From contig JAFDFO010000002.1 in NCBI GenBank assembly GCA_019309815.1, positions 1 through 38,615 of the forward strand: a stretch of DNA of 38,615 nucleotides. Direction: 5' to 3'. A model generated the notes under the pieces. It did no database searches. It was not told where the DNA came from and was given only the letters and a program-made list of their open reading frames with translations. The stretch is from Deltaproteobacteria bacterium (GTDB lineage Bacteria; Desulfobacterota; Desulfobacteria; Desulfobacterales; C00003060). Numbering within the stretch: the stretch's first letter is position 1; the number at the start of each line of letters is the position of its first letter. A program made the position numbers and the translations under genes. This document shows positions 6,192 through 13,732 of the stretch, in pieces.

Positions 6192-7286
6192 ATGATCGCT
6201 AAGCAAGACTATTACGATATCCTCGGTGTTGATCGAAATGCCACTGCTGAAGAGCTCAAGGCGAATTATCGGAAGCTCGCCCTGAAATACCACCCTGACC
6301 GCAATCCAGGCAGTAAAGAGGCTGAGGAGAATTTCAAAGAGGCTGCGGAAGCCTATGAGGTACTCCGAGACCCCCAGAAGAGAAACATATATGACCACTA
6401 TGGACATGAGGGCCTCCAGGGGACGGGCTTTTCCGGGTTTCGCGGGTTCGAGGACATATTCTCGAGCTTCACCGACATCTTTGACGATTTCTTCAGTTTT
6501 GGGACCGGGGGACGCTCGAGGACTGCCGCACGCCGTGGAGCAGATCTTAGATATGACATGACGATTAGCTTTGAGGATGCTGCATTTGGCGTGGAGACCG
6601 AGATCGATATAGAAAAACTCCATACCTGCTCCACGTGTGAGGGCACGGGATGCGAACCCGGAACCCATCCTGAAAACTGTGCCCAGTGTGCCGGAACCGG
6701 GCAGATAAGCAGAAGTCAGGGGTTTTTCAGCATCAGAACTACGTGTCCCAACTGTCGTGGCGGAGGCCGTACCATAACGTCGCCCTGTCCAGGGTGTCAT
6801 GGTACAGGGCAAGTTGAGAAGAGCAACAAGGTAACACTCAAGATCCCTGCAGGCGTGGATACCGGTTCAAGGCTTCGACTCACCGGGGAAGGGGAAAGCG
6901 GTCCCCGGGGCGGGCCCCCCGGAGATCTGTATGTCTATGTTAGCGTAAAACCCCACGACTTCTTCAAGCGCAGCGACGACCATGTTGTCTGCCAGGTTCC
7001 GATATCCTTTGTTCAGGCAGCGCTTGGTGCCGATATTGATGTGCCGACCCTGACAGGAGAAAAGAAGCTGCACATCCCCAAAGGGACACAGGCGGGTGAG
7101 ATCTTTCGATTCAAAGGTGAAGGGATTCTCTCTCTGAGAAGCTACGGGAAAGGGGATCAGATCATACAAATACTGGTGAAGACACCCACAGGTCTTACCA
7201 AGAAACAGGAAGCCATTCTAAAGGAATTCGCAGAACTAGACGCCGCCAAACTGTCTACCAAGATCAAGAACATCTTCAAACAATAG
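6192..7286 (+). CDS. dnaJ: DnaJ-type co-chaperone (J domain, zinc fingers, C-terminal domains)
   Basis: A 364-residue type I Hsp40 that stimulates DnaK ATPase and delivers unfolded substrates. The J domain (about residues 4-68) contains YYDILGVDRNATAEELK and the essential HPD in KYHPDRNPG. A short Gly/Phe-rich linker follows (about 70-110, FSGFRGFEDIF). Four zinc-binding repeats are present: CSTCEGTG, CAQCAGTG, CPNCRGGG and CPGCHGTG. The C-terminal part has LKIPAGVDTGSRLRLTGEGE and GDLYVYVSVKPHDFFKR, as in the family. The start at 6192 is the first ATG giving the standard N-terminus; its ribosome site (GAGACAGG) is modest. No dnaK or grpE lies nearby, and the protein is slightly shorter than typical (about 375), so it could be the main DnaJ or a paralogue. 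Confidence 0.93.
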   Translation: MIAKQDYYDILGVDRNATAEELKANYRKLALKYHPDRNPGSKEAEENFKEAAEAYEVLRDPQKRNIYDHYGHEGLQGTGFSGFRGFEDIFSSFTDIFDDFFSFGTGGRSRTAARRGADLRYDMTISFEDAAFGVETEIDIEKLHTCSTCEGTGCEPGTHPENCAQCAGTGQISRSQGFFSIRTTCPNCRGGGRTITSPCPGCHGTGQVEKSNKVTLKIPAGVDTGSRLRLTGEGESGPRGGPPGDLYVYVSVKPHDFFKRSDDHVVCQVPISFVQAALGADIDVPTLTGEKKLHIPKGTQAGEIFRFKGEGILSLRSYGKGDQIIQILVKTPTGLTKKQEAILKEFAELDAAKLSTKIKNIFKQ

Positions 7287-7450
7287 TCCGATTCATCCTG
7301 CAGATACCTCCGCTCAGATCACAAGATCCATTCTCCCAGCCCCATACGAAATACCTGATGTTTGTGACGCTTTTGTAAGGGCTCCAGATACAAGGCGCGC
7401 AAGTCTTGGGTCAAAATAAGAATATCAGATACTGAGAATCTCGCTGGGAC

Positions 7451-7590
7451 TTAACGCCTGACGGCAAAGGAGACTCCCAAATTCAAGGCGCGCAAGTCCT
7501 GAGGAACGAGTCGTACTTATAGTACGTCGCAGTGACGAAGGACGCCGCGCAACACCGAAGTTGGGCGTCTCCTTTGTCGTCAGACGTTGA
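7451..7590. repeat. 140-bp nested palindromic intergenic element
   Basis: Outer arms at about 7451-7484 and 7557-7590 pair with few mismatches (AACG-CTGACG-CAAAGGAGAC-CCCAA, with differences at single positions). Inside lie GGCGCGCAAG, a GTCCT/AGGAC pair and a central short palindrome around CGTACTTATAGTACG (7512-7526). The right arm runs through the stop codon of the YchF-like gene. A partial direct copy (ATACAAGGCGCGCAAGTCTTG) sits at about 7390-7410. The make-up resembles mobile REP-like intergenic palindromes; the space 7287-7579 holds no gene. Confidence 0.75.
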
Positions 7591-8617
7591 AGTGGAATGT
7601 TATGAGATCCCCGTCCTGAACGATGTAAGTTTTTCCTTCCAGCCTAACTTTTCCTTCTTTTTTCGCGTTCTGATATGAACCCGCACTTAAAAGATCCTCG
7701 CAAGGAATAACCTCAGCGCGAATGAACCCCCGTTTCATGTCGGAGTGGATCACGTCAGCCGCTTCCAAGGCCGGGCTCCCTCTGGGGATCATCCAAGACC
7801 GCACCTCGTTGTTGACTACAGTAAAAAATGAAATCAGGCCGAGTACGTTGCAGGAATGCCGGATCACCCTGTCTCTGGCGAAACCCTCGATCTGATATGC
7901 AGCAGAGAATTCCGCGGCCTCCTCCGGAGGGAGCTCTGAAAGCTCCATTTCCAACTTGCCTCTGATTACAAGCGCATTAGAAAGCTCCGGGGAGCCATCC
8001 CATGCCGGCAAGCCCTTATCCTCATCATCGTTGCTGAAAAGAAGCAAAAGGGGCTTGGCAGATAGGAAGGTGTAACCTTTCAACTGATGAGCTGTTGCCA
8101 GTCCTGGATCATCCCGCAGGGGATTCTGCGCTTCAAGCATGCTGAGACAGGCTTCAAGTAATTGGCGCTCCTCAGCATCACTCTCCTTGCCACGCTTCTT
8201 GTCCTGATCAAGACGCTCGATACGCCTTTCCACGACCACGAGATCGGCAAAGATCATGTCGGTTTCGAGTTTCAGGAAGTCGTCTCGCGGGTGGGGATCC
8301 TCTCCCCCTGGCTGGTGAAAGTTTCGCACGACGTGTATCAGGGCATCACAGGGACGTGCCTCACTCCAGAAGCTCTCATCACTCTGCCCACCTGGAACGT
8401 AGGATCTTGTCCCGGACGGGAGCAAGTATTCAAGCCGGGCAAAAACGGTCTTGTCCGGTTTAAAGAGTTCCTTCAATGCATCGATCCTCTGATCCGGAAC
8501 CTGGACGGTCGTAATGTGGGAACCTTTATGGGCTCCTTGTTCAAACTTGCTCCCGGTCAAAGCCTGAAAGATGGTTGACTTACCCGACCCCGGGAGACCT
8601 ACTATTCCCAACCTCAT
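7580..8617 (-). CDS. Divergent YchF/Obg-family P-loop ATPase
   Basis: 345 residues with the YchF plan: a P-loop at the N-terminus (MRLGIVGLPGSGKST), a coiled-coil-like Arg/Glu-rich insertion (about 130-165, VVERRIERLDQDKKRGKE) and a C-terminal TGS/DUF933 part (DVIHSDMKRGFIRAEVIP and VRLEGKTYIVQDGDLITFHFNV). Canonical YchF binds ATP and associates with ribosomes. Two features are unusual. The G3 switch (FVDIAGLV in YchF) is replaced by ARLEYLLPSG with no DxxG, and the G4 NVDE-like site is LLFSNDDED. The Walker A reads GLPGSGKST rather than G-PNVGKS. It is therefore a paralogue, not the housekeeping YchF, and may bind nucleotide without hydrolysis. The stop codon lies within the palindromic element at 7451-7590. 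Confidence 0.75.
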   Translation of the reverse strand: MRLGIVGLPGSGKSTIFQALTGSKFEQGAHKGSHITTVQVPDQRIDALKELFKPDKTVFARLEYLLPSGTRSYVPGGQSDESFWSEARPCDALIHVVRNFHQPGGEDPHPRDDFLKLETDMIFADLVVVERRIERLDQDKKRGKESDAEERQLLEACLSMLEAQNPLRDDPGLATAHQLKGYTFLSAKPLLLLFSNDDEDKGLPAWDGSPELSNALVIRGKLEMELSELPPEEAAEFSAAYQIEGFARDRVIRHSCNVLGLISFFTVVNNEVRSWMIPRGSPALEAADVIHSDMKRGFIRAEVIPCEDLLSAGSYQNAKKEGKVRLEGKTYIVQDGDLITFHFNV

Positions 8618-8681
8618 GTCTTATGGCCACTCCCCTCTTGAGTCCTCAATGGGGTATCATCGCCCTCTTGTTTGTTGTGCC

Positions 8682-8792
8682 CTATGGTCCTTCCGGGCCA
8701 GCACCGAAAAGCCCGAATCGGGAAAAAAGACTGCCCAGGCCCCAGGTCGCTGTCAGAATGAGCAGGATGTTTATGATGAGTTCAGGTGTCAT
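8682..8792 (-). pseudogene. N-terminal remnant of a CPA2-type cation/proton antiporter
   Basis: A 36-residue reading frame starting MTPELIINILLILTATWG and continuing to SRFGLF before an early TAG. The first 28 or so residues match what I know as the start of Kef-type Na+/H+ or K+/H+ antiporters (first membrane helix, then a FRRFGLP-like turn). After RFGL the expected LGELLAGIILGP is missing and the frame ends in GAGPEGP. A second frame downstream reads VLARKDHRAQQTRGR and stops, which could be the antiporter's end after an internal deletion (speculative). It lies between the CBS gene and the YchF-like gene, all on the minus strand, where an antiporter gene would fit. It could also be a genuine one-helix peptide. 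Confidence 0.45.
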
Positions 8793-9106
8793 CGTCTTCG
8801 ATGCCCTTGTTTTGCTTTACAGCGATTCGCGAATCTGTACGCAACCACACGGCTGTCACGCGAAAAAAATGGCCCGGTTTGACCATTCATCGTACCACGG
8901 TCAAATCAGGCCTGTTTTAAACCGGCGCCATCCTATGTACAGTATTCGCGGCAACCAGCGGTTGGAGTCGTCAGTTTGGGTTGACGTAAAAGATCCGGGT
9001 CAAACCGGAGTAAACAGGCTTTCCAAAATCCGTAGGAGTTGCCAGCCTCTCCGGGTGTTACAACGTTGTTACATTCCACCCATCCGTCTATGGGCTACAA
9101 GGTTTC
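8793..9106. other. Non-coding 314-bp spacer with repeated TTTGACC/GGTCAAA sites
   Basis: No supported gene. CCGGTTTGACC (8874-8884) and its exact reverse complement GGTCAAACCGG (8998-9008) lie 113 bp apart, and another GGTCAAA (8899-8905) forms a close inverted pair with the first (7-bp arms, 14-bp gap). Near the CBS end there is a 10-bp perfect palindrome, ACAACGTTGT (9060-9069). These may be operators or leftovers of the decayed antiporter region. Confidence 0.45.
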
Positions 9107-9685
9107 CTATTCCCACTCCACGTAGCACTCTGGCCCTACAGCATCAAGGAACTGAGTCATTATGACCATGAGGTTCAATACGCCAACGACCTGGTCGTCC
9201 CGGAGGACCAGCTGCTGCCGAACGCCATCTTTGAACAAGACGTAGATAGCGTGATTCACTTTATCGTCTTCTGTTAAGACCCCACCAGTAATCGGAGTCA
9301 TGATGTCTCTTACTTTCTTGTGCGCCTCTTGCTTGACCAAGTCGGCAAAGGACTTGTTTTCCCACTGAAAGTGCTCCACGATATCACCGGCCTCCTCGGC
9401 TGCAGCGAGTGCTCGTGAAGAAAGGGCTCGAGCGCTCAAGAACTCTGGTTTTTTCACATTTTCAGGGACCAGCCCCCTGATAAGGTCATACATGGATATC
9501 TTCCCCACGAAGTTTTTGGATGCGTCCGTGACAAAGATCGTTTTGTGGAATTTGCCAATCGTACCCGCCTTCTGGTTCTCGTGATTTCTCTTCAATATAG
9601 CTAAAGCATCACATAGATGGGCATCAACGTCGACTGTGTCGTACTCTTCAATCGGATTCATTACGTCCTTGACCAATGTTGCCAT
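9107..9685 (-). CDS. CBS-domain pair protein
   Basis: A 192-residue cytoplasmic protein with two CBS motifs. The first (about residues 3-80) has VKDVMNPIEEYDTVDVDA and later GKISMYDLIRGL; the second (about 125-185) has VRDIMTPITGGVLTEDD and VLNLMVIMTQFLDAVG. Between them is a helical linker rich in Ala and Glu. CBS pairs usually bind adenine nucleotides and gate partner transporters or enzymes. AAAGGAGG precedes the ATG. Its neighbours are a 51-residue membrane peptide upstream and the antiporter remnant downstream, which suggests it once regulated, or still regulates, an ion transporter (inference). No enzyme domain is fused to it. Confidence 0.85.
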   Translation of the reverse strand: MATLVKDVMNPIEEYDTVDVDAHLCDALAILKRNHENQKAGTIGKFHKTIFVTDASKNFVGKISMYDLIRGLVPENVKKPEFLSARALSSRALAAAEEAGDIVEHFQWENKSFADLVKQEAHKKVRDIMTPITGGVLTEDDKVNHAIYVLFKDGVRQQLVLRDDQVVGVLNLMVIMTQFLDAVGPECYVEWE

Positions 9686-9871
9686 GTGTTTATCCTCCTT
9701 TGATCTATATTTCCGCGAACCGTGAACTGAATGCCCAAAACTGCATCGTCATAAAGGAATTTTTCCTATATATCATTTTGCCCAGAATTTCAAGGCATTT
9801 TTCGTTTTCAGGTATGCTAAACACACATCCGTCTGTTCCGCCAATACAGATGGGACAGGTGGCAATCGACG

Positions 9872-10027
9872 TCACCCTTTGTACAGGTCTCGTACCAGAT
9901 TCTGAAACCAGGCGGGCTTCTGGATGACCACGTAGATCAGAATGGCACCCAGAATCGGGATGGGAATGACGATATCCACCAGTGCCAACCCCGATAGACC
10001 GATTAGGCATTGAGTCTTGAGGGTCAT
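9872..10027 (-). CDS. 51-residue small membrane protein
   Basis: A short frame starting MTLKTQCLIGLSGLALVDIV, then PIPILGAILIYVVIQKPAWF and the tail QNLVRDLYKG. A hydrophobic stretch of about 30 residues broken by Pro-Ile-Pro predicts one long or two short membrane helices, with a basic/aromatic C-terminal end at the cytoplasmic face. The ribosome site GAAGGAGATCC before the ATG is excellent, and a good promoter (10055-10083) lies 28 bp upstream. I recall similar short KPxWF-ending membrane proteins in deltaproteobacteria, but no function. It is 186 bp upstream of the CBS gene on the same strand and may be the small partner of the missing antiporter (inference). Confidence 0.75.
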   Translation of the reverse strand: MTLKTQCLIGLSGLALVDIVIPIPILGAILIYVVIQKPAWFQNLVRDLYKG

Positions 10028-10054
10028 ATGGATCTCCTTCATAGCATTTCAACT

Positions 10055-10083
10055 ATTCTAATTGAAAAGCAAGGCGTGTTCAA
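10055..10083 (-). promoter_or_regulatory. Promoter of the 51-residue membrane protein
   Basis: On the minus strand: TTGAAC (10083-10078), a 17-bp spacer and TAGAAT (10060-10055). Both boxes match 5 of 6 consensus positions. Transcription would start near 10048, about 20 bp before the ATG at 10027. Confidence 0.6.
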
Positions 10084-10321
10084 GCTGAAGAGTGTTTCAA
10101 GCTGGCTTGCGGGTCGAAAAAACAGCGCACAAAATACGAAGACCCTTGGCGTTGGGGACACGAGGTATTATATTGGGACAAGACGGTGCGGAAAGGTGTA
10201 TGGGGGCTGTTTGCATGCTGACCCCTGCCCTGCGCTTCGATAGATAGAGCGTTCCCCCTGGAATCTGTTGTTCGCGGAAGCCTCAAAGAGACCCTACACC
10301 CGAAGTGGGAGGATAGTTCAG

Positions 10322-10519
10322 GTGAGCGTTAAGCAGAAAACAAGCTCTTTCAAGAAGATAATCCGTTTTCTGTTTATCGGCTTGTGGGAGTCGATCTACA
10401 GGAGGAAGCAGCAGAGGGAACTGCACTATTACCACGCCTTCTCCTCACCCCCCAGGCGAGACCAGCTCGTTTACTACCCCCGATATCGATGGATCAGAAG
10501 GGGAGATGACGACCGATAA
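10322..10519 (+). CDS. Small basic hypothetical protein (65 residues)
   Basis: Starts at GTG 10322 behind GTGGGAGGATAG. The sequence opens MSVKQKTSSFKKIIRFLFIG, continues LWESIYRRKQQRELHYYHAF and ends in YYPRYRWIRRGDDDR. It is strongly basic and rich in Tyr and Arg, with a short amphipathic segment (IIRFLFIGLW) that could lie on or in the membrane. No family is recognised. Its end overlaps the ATG of the next small frame, and the nitroreductase follows, so the three may be translationally coupled. The preceding 294 bp (10028-10321) contain only the divergent promoter and no further supported gene. Confidence 0.45.
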   Translation: MSVKQKTSSFKKIIRFLFIGLWESIYRRKQQRELHYYHAFSSPPRRDQLVYYPRYRWIRRGDDDR

Positions 10520-10595
10520 AAAACCCCTTGACCCAAGTGCCAGAAATAACCAAGAAGACAAAGCAAGGCCAAGTGCGGCGGAAAGAGAGGTTTAA
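10506..10595 (+). CDS. 29-residue coupled ORF between the small basic protein and the nitroreductase
   Basis: ATG 10506 overlaps the end of the previous frame, after GAAGGGGAG, and TAA 10593-10595 directly abuts the GTG start of the nitroreductase. The peptide opens MTTDKKPLDPSARNNQEDKA and is hydrophilic and charged. No family is recognised. The exact end-to-start packing is the main support; it may serve as a coupling leader rather than encode a functional peptide. Confidence 0.35.
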   Translation: MTTDKKPLDPSARNNQEDKARPSAAEREV

Positions 10596-11165
10596 GTGGT
10601 TGATTTTAAGGAACTTCTTAGGAACCGGCGGTCGATCAGGGATTTTGAGGACAAAGATGTCCCCTTGGAACTGATTGAGGAAATCGTAAAGGATAGCTGT
10701 CTGGCGCCAAGTTCGGGAAATGGGCAGCCCTGGAGGTTTGTCATCGTCAAGGATGGAGAGTGGATTCAACGGCTTTCTGAAGAGAGCAAGAAGAACTTTC
10801 TCTCATATCTTGACGAAAATCCGGACGCCCCTATTAAGAAGTACGAAAAGGCTCTCAGAAAAGAAGGTTTCAACGTATTTTACAATGCCCCATGCCTTGT
10901 CTTCATCTTAGGCCCAAAGAGTATCCAGTCGGTGAATGTGGATTGTGCTCTTGCCGCTTCCTATTTCATGTTTTCCGCTGCAGCAATGGGCTTAGGTTCC
11001 TGTTGGGTCGGTTTAGGGACCAATATTAGAGATCCTGAGATTTGCCGGGCAATCGGGATACCCGAAGATTGCCGTATTGTTGCCCCGATCATTTTAGGCT
11101 ATCCGAAAGACGTTCCAGCCCCTCCCCACAGAAATGAACCCCAAATTCTCAAGGTTGTTGTCTGA
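10596..11165 (+). CDS. Nitroreductase family flavoprotein
   Basis: A 189-residue FMN-dependent NAD(P)H oxidoreductase-like protein. It opens MVDFKELLRNRRSIRDFEDK, in which RRSIRDF is the FMN phosphate-binding signature, followed by SCLAPSSGNGQPWRFVIV. Near the C-terminus MFSAAAMGLGSCWVGLG and IILGYPKDVP match the family. The start is GTG 10596 after GAAAGAGAGG. The substrate cannot be told from sequence: members reduce quinones, nitro compounds or enoates, or act in cofactor pathways. A second, only moderately similar nitroreductase lies at 36713-37282. It ends a possible three-gene unit beginning at 10322. Confidence 0.88.
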   Translation: MVDFKELLRNRRSIRDFEDKDVPLELIEEIVKDSCLAPSSGNGQPWRFVIVKDGEWIQRLSEESKKNFLSYLDENPDAPIKKYEKALRKEGFNVFYNAPCLVFILGPKSIQSVNVDCALAASYFMFSAAAMGLGSCWVGLGTNIRDPEICRAIGIPEDCRIVAPIILGYPKDVPAPPHRNEPQILKVVV

Positions 11166-11389
11166 GAAGTCCGCGAAATCGGCCATCGTTGCGACCCTCT
11201 TGAGCCCCAGTTTGACAACTCCAGCTTGCTTGACATATAAGGTCTTTGCGCTCGCACAAGGCGTGTCTGCATTTGACTCCCACAAAGAGAGAGTCCTCAT
11301 GGAAATTACAGGGGTTCAACACCTTGTGATCCCCGAATGGGTGTCCAGGGCATGTCTGCTGTCCAGAGTCAACAGGGGGAAGCAGTCCA

Positions 11390-12916
11390 ATGGTTCGTAA
11401 ACCAACCTATGAAGAATTGGAGCAAAGGGTTAAGGCACTGGAAAAGGAGGCCGCTGACCGCGCGGGGACACAGGAGGCGCTCAGAGAGAGCGAGGAGAAA
11501 TGCCGACTCACATTTGAAAGTGCCGTGGATGCCATTTTCTGGGCAGATTCCGAGACCGGCCTGGTGACCAACTGTAACAGGGCTGCGGAAACGCTTCTGG
11601 AAAAAAGCCGCGAAGAGATCATAGGACAACATCAAACGACGCTTCATCCGCCGGACAAGGCCGAATACTATACTGGCATGTTCAAAAAGCATATAGAGCA
11701 GAACGGCTCTGTTGATGAAGAGGGAGAGATCATAACCAAGTCCGGAAGAATCATACCTGTTCACATCACTGCCTCAGTTACCCTGGTTCGAGCAAAACCG
11801 ATCATCCAAGGTACCTTTCGTGACATCGCAGAGCGCAGGCGGGTTGAGGAAGAATTGCGGGAGGGGGAAGAGAAGTATAGCACCCTGGTCGAAAGCTCCC
11901 TAACCGGTATCTATATTGACCAGGACGAGAAGGTTGTGTTTGCGAACAACACATTTGCTGAGATTTACAGGTACCCCAGAGACGCATTGATGGGTATGGA
12001 GACTTGGAAGCTGGTCCATCCTGAAGACCGGGCCTTGACCGATGACATGAGGGCAAGGAGGCTGAGAGGAGAAGATGTACCCGTCGAATACGAGGCAAGG
12101 GGACTGACCAAGTTTGGCGGGACCATATGGATTAAGAGGAGAAACACCCGTATAGAATACCAGGGAAAACCCGCCATCTTGGGCAACATCGCAGATATTA
12201 CCGAACAAAAGGGCGCAGAGGAAAAACTGCGAAAGATAAATGAAGAACTTGAGAACTTCGTCCATGTTGTCTCCCATGACCTGAAGACGCCTATCATTTC
12301 CATCCAGGGATTTTCCTCTCGCCTCTTCAAGAAGCGTGGAGACAAAATGGAAGCCAAAGAACGGAAGTACCTTGAGCAGATCAGGACGAGTGCCGACCGC
12401 ATGGAGTTGTTGGTCTCTGACCTCCTTTCTTTGTCAAAGGTCGGCCGTGTAGTCTCCACGTTCAAAGAGGTGTCCTCCCTCGAAATCGTGACAAGCACGG
12501 CATCATCTCTCAGGGACAGAGTGAAAAAGAACGAAATAGAGCTTGTCGTGGGGAAGAACCTTCCGACCATCTACTGTGATGGAGAGAGGATATATCAGGT
12601 CTTTGAGAACCTGCTCGGCAATGCAGTTAAGTTTGTGCAGGGCACCGGAAACCCCAAGATCGAGATAGGGTACGAAGAAAAGGGAGCATTCCACCAGTTC
12701 CATGTAAAGGACAATGGGATCGGGATTGACCCGAAATATCACCGGAAAATCTTTGAAATGTTTCACCGGTTGAAAGAAGTCAAAGATCAGGAGGGGTCGG
12801 GCTTGGGTCTTGCCATTGTTGCCAGGATCATAGACCACCACGGAGGAAAAGTCTGGGTAGAGTCTGAAAAGGCCAAAGGAGCAACCTTCTATTTTACCCT
12901 GCCCAGGAAGCCCTGA
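11390..12916 (+). CDS. Soluble PAS-PAS sensor histidine kinase
   Basis: 508 residues without membrane segments, so a cytoplasmic sensor. After an N-terminal coiled coil (about 3-45, EELEQRVKALEKEAADR) come two PAS domains (about 40-150 and 160-275); the second ends with the PAC-like ITEQKGAEEKL. The HisKA dimerisation domain carries His296 in HVVSHDLKTPIISIQGF. The ATPase domain shows the N box (YQVFENLLGNAVKF), G1 (VKDNGIGIDP), F box (IFEMFHRL) and G2 (GSGLGLAIVARII). No response regulator or receiver domain is nearby, so it is an orphan. The space 11166-11389 before it holds nothing I can support. The ligand or redox signal is unknown; no heme- or flavin-binding residue pattern is evident. 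Confidence 0.9.
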   Translation: MVRKPTYEELEQRVKALEKEAADRAGTQEALRESEEKCRLTFESAVDAIFWADSETGLVTNCNRAAETLLEKSREEIIGQHQTTLHPPDKAEYYTGMFKKHIEQNGSVDEEGEIITKSGRIIPVHITASVTLVRAKPIIQGTFRDIAERRRVEEELREGEEKYSTLVESSLTGIYIDQDEKVVFANNTFAEIYRYPRDALMGMETWKLVHPEDRALTDDMRARRLRGEDVPVEYEARGLTKFGGTIWIKRRNTRIEYQGKPAILGNIADITEQKGAEEKLRKINEELENFVHVVSHDLKTPIISIQGFSSRLFKKRGDKMEAKERKYLEQIRTSADRMELLVSDLLSLSKVGRVVSTFKEVSSLEIVTSTASSLRDRVKKNEIELVVGKNLPTIYCDGERIYQVFENLLGNAVKFVQGTGNPKIEIGYEEKGAFHQFHVKDNGIGIDPKYHRKIFEMFHRLKEVKDQEGSGLGLAIVARIIDHHGGKVWVESEKAKGATFYFTLPRKP

Positions 12917-12981
12917 ATCGATTGTACATTTTGAGAACGCTGATTGTGAAAGAAAGAAACGGCTAAGCCCTTGAGGGACCA

Positions 12982-13686
12982 ATGATAAAGGACATCCCCT
13001 TAAACGAACGGATCATTTTTGCTCTGGATGTACCCAGCGCAAGTGAAGCCAAGAAGTGGGTCGAAACCCTTGAAGCTCACACCAAGTTTTTCAAAGTGGG
13101 ACTGCAGCTCTTTGTTGCAGCGGGTTTTGAGATTATCGACTGGATCTTGAGCCGTCATCTAAAGGTCTTTATCGATCTCAAGTTCTTTGATGTGCCTGAG
13201 ACAGTGAAATTAGCTGTCAAGGCACTTTCAGATAGGGGTGTTACGTTCGCCACTGTCCACGGAAACGACGCCATGCTAAAGGCAGCTGTGGAGGCTGCGC
13301 AAGGTGTGCAGATTCTGGCGGTTACAGTTCTCACAAGTCTGGATGAGGCAGATATGAGAGACCTGGGCTTTAGATGCTCCGTTGATGATCTTGTGCTTTC
13401 GCGTGCCAAACGCGCCCTTGAGATCGGCTGCAGTGGAGTGGTCTCTTCAGGTCTTGAAGCTCCCATGTTAAGGGAAAATCTTGGAACGAATTTCCTTGTC
13501 GTTGTTCCGGGCATCCGCCCGGTGAAAAACGTTGATGACCAAAAACGCACAGTGGATGTCATGCAGGCGTTTCAAAACGGTGCAGATTACGTAGTTGTGG
13601 GCCGTCCCGTAAGGGATGCCCCTGACCCGAATGCCGCAGTGACGGGTATGCAGGCACAGATTGAATCCGTACTTCAGGGTTCCTAA
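12982..13686 (+). CDS. pyrF: Orotidine 5'-phosphate decarboxylase
   Basis: The last step of UMP synthesis: decarboxylation of OMP. The 234 residues match the short bacterial type. Visible motifs: IIFALDVPSASEAKKWV (substrate aspartate, about residue 16), FFKVGLQLF (lysine), and the catalytic DLKFFDVPETVK, which keeps the D-x-K-x-x-D triad although the commonly seen His is Phe and the usual IPNT is VPET. TVHGNDAMLKAA, AVTVLTSLDE and the phosphate loop VVPGIRP with YVVVGRPVRDAPDP follow. The ATG at 12982 lies 65 bp after the kinase stop, behind a weak AGGGACC site. The next gene follows after 46 bp, so the two may be cotranscribed. Confidence 0.95.
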   Translation: MIKDIPLNERIIFALDVPSASEAKKWVETLEAHTKFFKVGLQLFVAAGFEIIDWILSRHLKVFIDLKFFDVPETVKLAVKALSDRGVTFATVHGNDAMLKAAVEAAQGVQILAVTVLTSLDEADMRDLGFRCSVDDLVLSRAKRALEIGCSGVVSSGLEAPMLRENLGTNFLVVVPGIRPVKNVDDQKRTVDVMQAFQNGADYVVVGRPVRDAPDPNAAVTGMQAQIESVLQGS

Positions 13687-13732
13687 TATATTGAAAACCC
13701 TGCGACAAGAAGAAGCTCTGTGAGGAGATACC

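Noticed and set aside
8575..9165. A long plus-strand open frame over the start of the YchF-like gene, the spacer and the end of the CBS gene
   Set aside because: It overlaps two real genes antisense, has no ribosome site and no protein-like motifs; the antiporter-like signal is on the other strand.
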